Source of the DNA: Epiperipatus broadwayi
Taxonomy: Eukaryota > Onychophora > Udeonychophora > Euonychophora > Peripatidae
Reading direction: 5' to 3'
Length of the DNA: 64,000 nt
Assembly (NCBI GenBank): GCA_028023455.1
Contig: JAQFVV010012405.1
Coordinates: forward strand, 1,571,677 to 1,635,676
The stretch's first letter is position 1. Each line of letters starts with the position of its first letter. A program made the translations under genes and the position numbers. This document shows, one piece after another, positions 60,155-64,000 of the stretch. The notes beneath the pieces were generated by a model. That model worked only from the letters and a program-made list of their open reading frames with translations. It made no database searches and was not told the DNA's origin.

Positions 60155-60210
60155 ATCCAAAACTCACTGACGAAGGCCACAAGCCAGAAACTAGTCTGGG
60201 GATATTGGAT
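60155..60210 (+). ncRNA. Hammerhead ribozyme-like motif (K family), core intact
   Basis: ATCCAA (60155-60160) pairs with TTGGAT (60205-60210). Proximal stem I CTCA/TGGG. CTGACGA at 60167-60173, stem II GGC-CACAA-GCC (60175-60185), GAAA 60187-60190, palindromic ACTAGT, predicted cleavage after C60196. All invariant positions are present. Stem II has an A on each side at its base. Confidence 0.65.
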
Positions 60211-61365
60211 GAGTAGGCACTGGATGGGGATTTTATGCACAAGCCTTCTGGCATCCATTGATTACTCTGGTTAGCAGAGTGCACTACTGTATGGAGAGTT
60301 TTGCCTGTTTTAATAACAGTTATGTGCTAGCATAAGAAATAGTGATCATGTGATGTTTAGTGGTTTAAAAAGAAGAATCATGACTTGATTTCTGGCAATG
60401 GTGGTATTAGTGACTTGGTTAAAAGGAAATATGTAGCATTTTCTGCCTGGTACAATAATAATTTGAATGTAGAGCTTCAAAATATTTTTAGATACTCAAA
60501 AGCAGAAGTCCAATGACTGTTGATAAGGATTTAACATGACTGGTAAATTAAAATTGCAACAGATTTAAATATACACCGATTACGATCATTTTATATATAT
60601 CTTTTTTTTCTTCTGATGTCTTGAAGGCAATCTATGGACTTGGAAAAACAATATCACAATTATTTTAAGATCAGCAGTAGTGACAATAATATTTTGGACA
60701 GATGGAAGGAATATTTTGATTATCTTTTGAATAATGATACAAGATTAAGATATTTTTTAATAAAATATCCATTTTATCTATTCATTTAGATTTGACAGTG
60801 ATATCTAGCTTAGTGAAATTAAAACAGTACTTTGTAATCTTAAAAATGGAAATGTTACTGATCTTGATAAGATACTTGGAGAAGTTTTAAGAGTGGAGTT
60901 AATTTTAGCTTCAAAACTATTGGAATTTTTTATTATATGGACTCATTAAGATGTGCTATTTAATCTTAAAGATGCTTTTATTGTTCTAATTTTTGAAAAT
61001 AAAAGAGCAATAAATATCATAAAATAATATTATTATCCACTACAGCAAAAATATTTTTAAGGATTTTATTGAATAGTTTGCTTTCAGTCATAAGTTAATG
61101 CTTGCTATAGACTCAAATGTGGTTTTAGAAAAATCAATTAAATACCATAGAAGTTTTTGTCATAAAGGCAAATATAAAAAAAAATGTCAGGAACAAAAGA
61201 GTGATATATCTATTGCATTTATTGATTTGTTCAAGGAAATTTCTAAATTAGGTGAATAGATCTATGGCATTGTTTGAAATTAGTTTTTCACAAAAGTTTA
61301 TATTATATAGCAAATTTTATATATAGAGTAAGTTAAAAACAAACTCTTATGAAGCTTCAAAAATA

Positions 61366-61420
61366 CCCTCAACCTCAGACCGCGGTTTCTGCCTCTAGCG
61401 TCATCAGTGAGGTGCTAGGG
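61366..61420 (-). ncRNA. Hammerhead ribozyme-like motif (J1)
   Basis: Same sequence as J3 at 61967-62021, opposite orientation. Predicted cleavage is between + strand positions 61378 and 61377. Confidence 0.65.
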
Positions 61421-61734
61421 AATAAAAATACTAGAACTAGTCCAGCATTTTATCAATGCCTAACTATTGAGAAGAAAATCTGAAACTTTCAGATATTTAA
61501 ATGTCCAAAAATCCAGCTATCTAACTCAAATAGCCATATGGGACTGAACTAAGTTCAGATACACCATATATTAATAGCTCTAGCAATATAAAATTGCCAA
61601 AGCATTAATAGCAAAAAACTAAAATTAAATTGATAAAAAATCAAGTCATATGACCTAATTTTAATAAAGCTCCTATTTACAAATGTTATATATAGAGTAA
61701 GTTAAAAACAAACTCTTATGAAGCTTCAAAAATA

Positions 61735-61789
61735 CCCTCAACCTCAGACCGCGGTTTCTGCCTCTAGCGTCATCAGTGAGGTGCTAGGG
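61735..61789 (-). ncRNA. Hammerhead ribozyme-like motif (J2)
   Basis: Identical to J1 as far as can be read; second direct copy within the J element. Confidence 0.65.
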
Positions 61790-61966
61790 AATAAAAATAC
61801 TAGAACTAGTCCAGCATTTTATCAATGCCTAACTAGTCTAGCGTCATCAGTGAGGTGCTAGGGAATAAAAATACTAGAACTAGTCCAGCATTTTATCAAT
61901 GCCTAACTATTTCTTCTCAATAGTTAGGCATTGATAAAATGCTGGACTAGTTCTAGTATTTTTATT

Positions 61967-62021
61967 CCCTAGCACCTCACTGATGACGCTAGAGGCAGAA
62001 ACCGCGGTCTGAGGTTGAGGG
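61967..62021 (+). ncRNA. Hammerhead ribozyme-like motif (J3), core intact
   Basis: Distal stem I CCCT/AGGG; internal loop AGC / TG; proximal stem I ACCTCA/TGAGGT (6 bp, perfect); CTGATGA 61980-61986; stem II GCT-AGA-GGC (3 bp with one G-U, and a C-A apposition at the base); GAAA 61998-62001; palindromic stem III ACCGCGGT; predicted cleavage after C62009. All invariant core bases are present. The short stem II is the main doubt. Confidence 0.65.
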
Positions 62022-62146
62022 TATTTTTGAAGCTTCATAAGAGTTTGTTTTTAACTTACTCTATATATAACATTTGTAAATAGGAGCTTTATTAAAATTA
62101 GGTCATATGACTTGATTTTTTATCAATTATATAGCAAATTATATAT

Positions 62147-62242
62147 ATATTTTCATATGTCAAATGCGTTGACCGGGAAGCGAATTCGGGCCAGCTGCTC
62201 TCGAAGGCAGCTATGCTAACCTCTAGGCCATCAACGCTTGAC
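62147..62242 (-). mobile_element. SINE-1-like, copy 4, with target duplication
   Basis: Minus orientation: a well-preserved tRNA-like head (GATGGCCTAGAGGTTAGCAT; box-B-like GAATTCGCTTCC) with terminal pairing GTTGA/TCAAC, then the shared tail 'TGACATATG' and A-rich end. Flanked by GCAAATTATATAT (62134-62146 and 62243-62255). It inserted next to, and partly using, the J target site. The head differs enough from copies 1-3 to be a subfamily sharing the same tail. Confidence 0.8.
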
Positions 62243-62493
62243 GCAAATTATATATTTTAATGGAAAAATGTTATTTATAGATGACTTAATGAATCAGAAT
62301 TTAAGATGTGATCAGATTTGATAATGGAAAAGTAAAAATAGTTACTTCATGGATTCTAGATTTTCTTAATGCTGATGATTGCGATATCTTTGTCAGTTCA
62401 AAGGAGATTTGTTTTGAATGCAATATATAAAGACTTTGGTTTAGTAATTAAGGTTCACAAAGATCAAATTTTTTATTAACCAGTGATGGATGA

Positions 62494-62809
62494 AAAAACT
62501 ATCTCAAATCAATTGAAATAAAACAGCTAATTAAAAATAATAAACGAATATTTTATTTAACCAGTTTTCATGCTGCGTTTTAAAATTTGTAATTTTCCTA
62601 TGAATCACATGACAGTTACATCTACAAAAACATTCACTCTATAACATTCATATTAAATAACATTATATAATCAAATAAACTATTTACATATATATATAAA
62701 TAAAATCTACATTAATTATATTTAACCAATTACATCCATAGGACAAAAACTGGTTAAATAAAATATTATTTTTAATTAGTTTTATTTCAATTGATTTGAG
62801 ATAGTTTTT
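62494..62809. repeat. Foldback M in LINE-B2
   Basis: The left arm (62494-62568, starting AAAAACTATCTCAAATCAAT) and right arm (62745-62809) are near-complementary, around a 176-bp AT-rich spacer. No ribozyme core. Confidence 0.7.
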
Positions 62810-63660
62810 AATATTTTGGAAACATCATGGACAAATTTATTTATTAATATGTTTGACCATTATTAAAGAAAAAAATCTTGAACAACTATTAGCTTGGATG
62901 ATTATTAACTTGAGATTATAAATCAATTTTTAAAAAATTTTAGTTTATAAGTAGAACGGTAGAATTAGATATTGAGACAAAACACAGACTCCAATGCTTT
63001 TAACAAGCAAAAAAAGAGTATTTCATCACAATGAAATAACTACTGCGAGTGAATTAGCTATTTAGAAACCTATTATTTTGGGACTTGGATACCTAATTGA
63101 TCTAACATAAAGGCATTAGAAGAATTTCATTTAATGATGTTAACGTAAAATTTTAAAAATATAGTGGCAAGATCATAAGAATATGTTCAATGTGATAATA
63201 TAAAATTCACTATTGCAAAATCTTTATTGAATTAGGTTTGTGGAATTCCTAAAAGGGGTTTTTATGATAAACTTGAACTGCTTTTCATGAAAGATGCAGA
63301 TTCTGTTTATGCTATAAAGATTATCTCAAAGACAGTCTAAAGAAGAGATATATTGTTTGCTTTTATTGGAAAAATATGGTGGAGGATAGAATAGACTGGA
63401 AATCTGTAATTAATTGAGGTATCGAAATATTTTAGAAAGGAAAGTTTTCTTCAGAAGTTAAAAGATGACACTGAAATATCATATAACCAGAACAGTGGAT
63501 GTATTTTTCATAAATTGGTTTGTACTCCTTACAAAACTCATCTCTAGTATACTATTTATGTTTTTTTTTTTGTTTGTTATATAATTTTATCATTCCCCCC
63601 CCCCTCTAATTGTTGAAATGGTCATACTCATTTATAAGTGATGACGACTGATATTAGAGG

Positions 63661-64000
63661 CTCATAATGACTGGTTCTGCAGTAATTTGAATTACTGACT
63701 ACAATAAGATGAAAAGATGGATGTGAGGTGGAGAAAAGAATGTTTATATTGAAAAAATTATATAGTCTTTCACCAACCAATATTTTACTGTATAAAGCAA
63801 TAGGAGGGTTTTTATTCACATCTGAAAGTCATTTTTCTTTCTGCTGATAACTGTGAATCTCATTGGTTGCTGAGTAAAGCTTTGAATGTAGAAAAAGCTC
63901 GTGTATAAACTGGATACTTTATTACATATTGTTTCTACACAATTATCATACATATGGGTTGTGAAATATTAGTTCTTGACAGAGCCCCCCCCCACCAATA
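63661..64000. other. No gene recognised at window end
   Basis: Poly-C tracts occur nearby (about 63596-63605 and 63984-63993). The ORF at 63819-63628 (minus) is not convincing. Confidence 0.4.

Larger units (their letters stand above)
59246..60378. mobile_element. K-family composite foldback with 12-bp target duplication
   Basis: The perfect direct repeat AAAAAGAAGAAT (59246-59257 and 60367-60378) flanks 1,109 bp made of K units in both orientations. Arms share 'ATTGATTACTCTGG', 'TTATGCACAAGCCTTCTGGC' and 'AGAGTTTTGCCTGTTTTAAT', and the inner segment 'CATCACATGATCAC' occurs in both orientations. It contains three ribozyme-like cores (59363-59421 minus, 59771-59820 minus, 60155-60210 plus). 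The flanks are continuous LINE-B2. Confidence 0.85.
61303..62140. mobile_element. J foldback (L/K-related) with 14-bp flanking repeat
   Basis: TTATATAGCAAATT at 61303-61316 and 62127-62140 flanks the element. Inside, a block of about 160 bp (from 'GAGTAAGTTAAAAACAAACT') occurs twice in direct orientation (61326 and 61694) and once inverted (ending near 62062), with no differences I can see. A further 74-bp partial tandem copy starts at about 61837. The middle (61480-61670) carries the L-family body. Three complete ribozyme motifs and one half motif are inside. Confidence 0.8.
57230..63660 (+). pseudogene. LINE-B2: endonuclease, RT and 3' UTR, with nested insertions
   Basis: Endonuclease pieces: 'YDVEFAVKSVSFIFGI', 'YINEKFNDVKT' (57600-57710), 'VDFNTCVDLNSIFWPKVV' (about 57822-57875). 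A linker follows, including the 'KKRIMT.FLA' equivalent at 60367. RT pieces: 'VILKMEMLLILIRYLEK' region near 60840, a block near 61260, the palm near 62330-62400, and the thumb 'KDFGLVIKVHKDQIFY' near 62430. The 3' UTR runs to about 63660 and matches LINE-B1 and LINE-B4. It is interrupted by foldback I, the K composite, the J foldback, a SINE-1 (inside or next to J) and foldback M. All frames are broken. Confidence 0.65.

Overview
This is an AT-rich (clearly above 70% A+T by eye) stretch of animal nuclear DNA. It has introns of 10-14 kb, GT-AG splice sites, almost no long ORFs and very many decayed retroelements. The gene content (a MAPEG-family microsomal glutathione S-transferase and a complex I NDUFA13 subunit, each with metazoan-like exon structure) and the repeat content (RTE-like LINEs, tRNA-derived SINEs, a Ty3/gypsy element, foldbacks) suggest an invertebrate with a repeat-rich genome. 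I cannot fix the phylum from sequence alone.

Only two protein-coding genes are convincing. They sit head to head about 260 bp apart. MGST1 is on the minus strand in three exons (50610-50476, 39943-39843, 25995-25752). These join in frame, with matching splice phases, to a 159-residue four-helix membrane enzyme. NDUFA13 is on the plus strand; only its first coding exon (50872-50959) is visible. Almost everything else in the window is intronic or intergenic repeat.

Layout: 1-6.6 kb holds a decayed charged coiled-coil ORF, a short inverted-repeat element, a hAT-like MITE and an RTE-like LINE fragment. 6.6-17 kb holds K-family repeats, a composite foldback, an RTE-like LINE with a 5' inversion, a SINE and a second LINE type (LINE-B). 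17-25.7 kb holds a decayed LTR-element protease, a second SINE type, a LINE fragment and two foldbacks. 26-50.4 kb is the MGST1 introns, containing foldbacks, ribozyme-bearing J/K/L repeats, an LTR-like GC-richer block, a direct/inverted repeat array, a broken Ty3/gypsy element and LINE fragments. 51-64 kb is the NDUFA13 intron and/or downstream region, with foldbacks and a LINE-B copy carrying at least five nested insertions.

The most interesting signal is a hammerhead-ribozyme-like core, found at about 18-20 places on both strands, inside inverted-repeat elements (called K, J, L, F here). Each carries CTGANGA, a short hairpin, GAAA, then a mostly palindromic stem III and a cleavable triplet, flanked by a two-part stem I. 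The paired bases differ between families but remain complementary. Three insertions are bounded by 12-14 bp direct repeats. This fits the non-coding ends of Penelope-like or retrozyme-like retroelements. No Penelope-type RT or GIY-YIG ORF is recognisable here.
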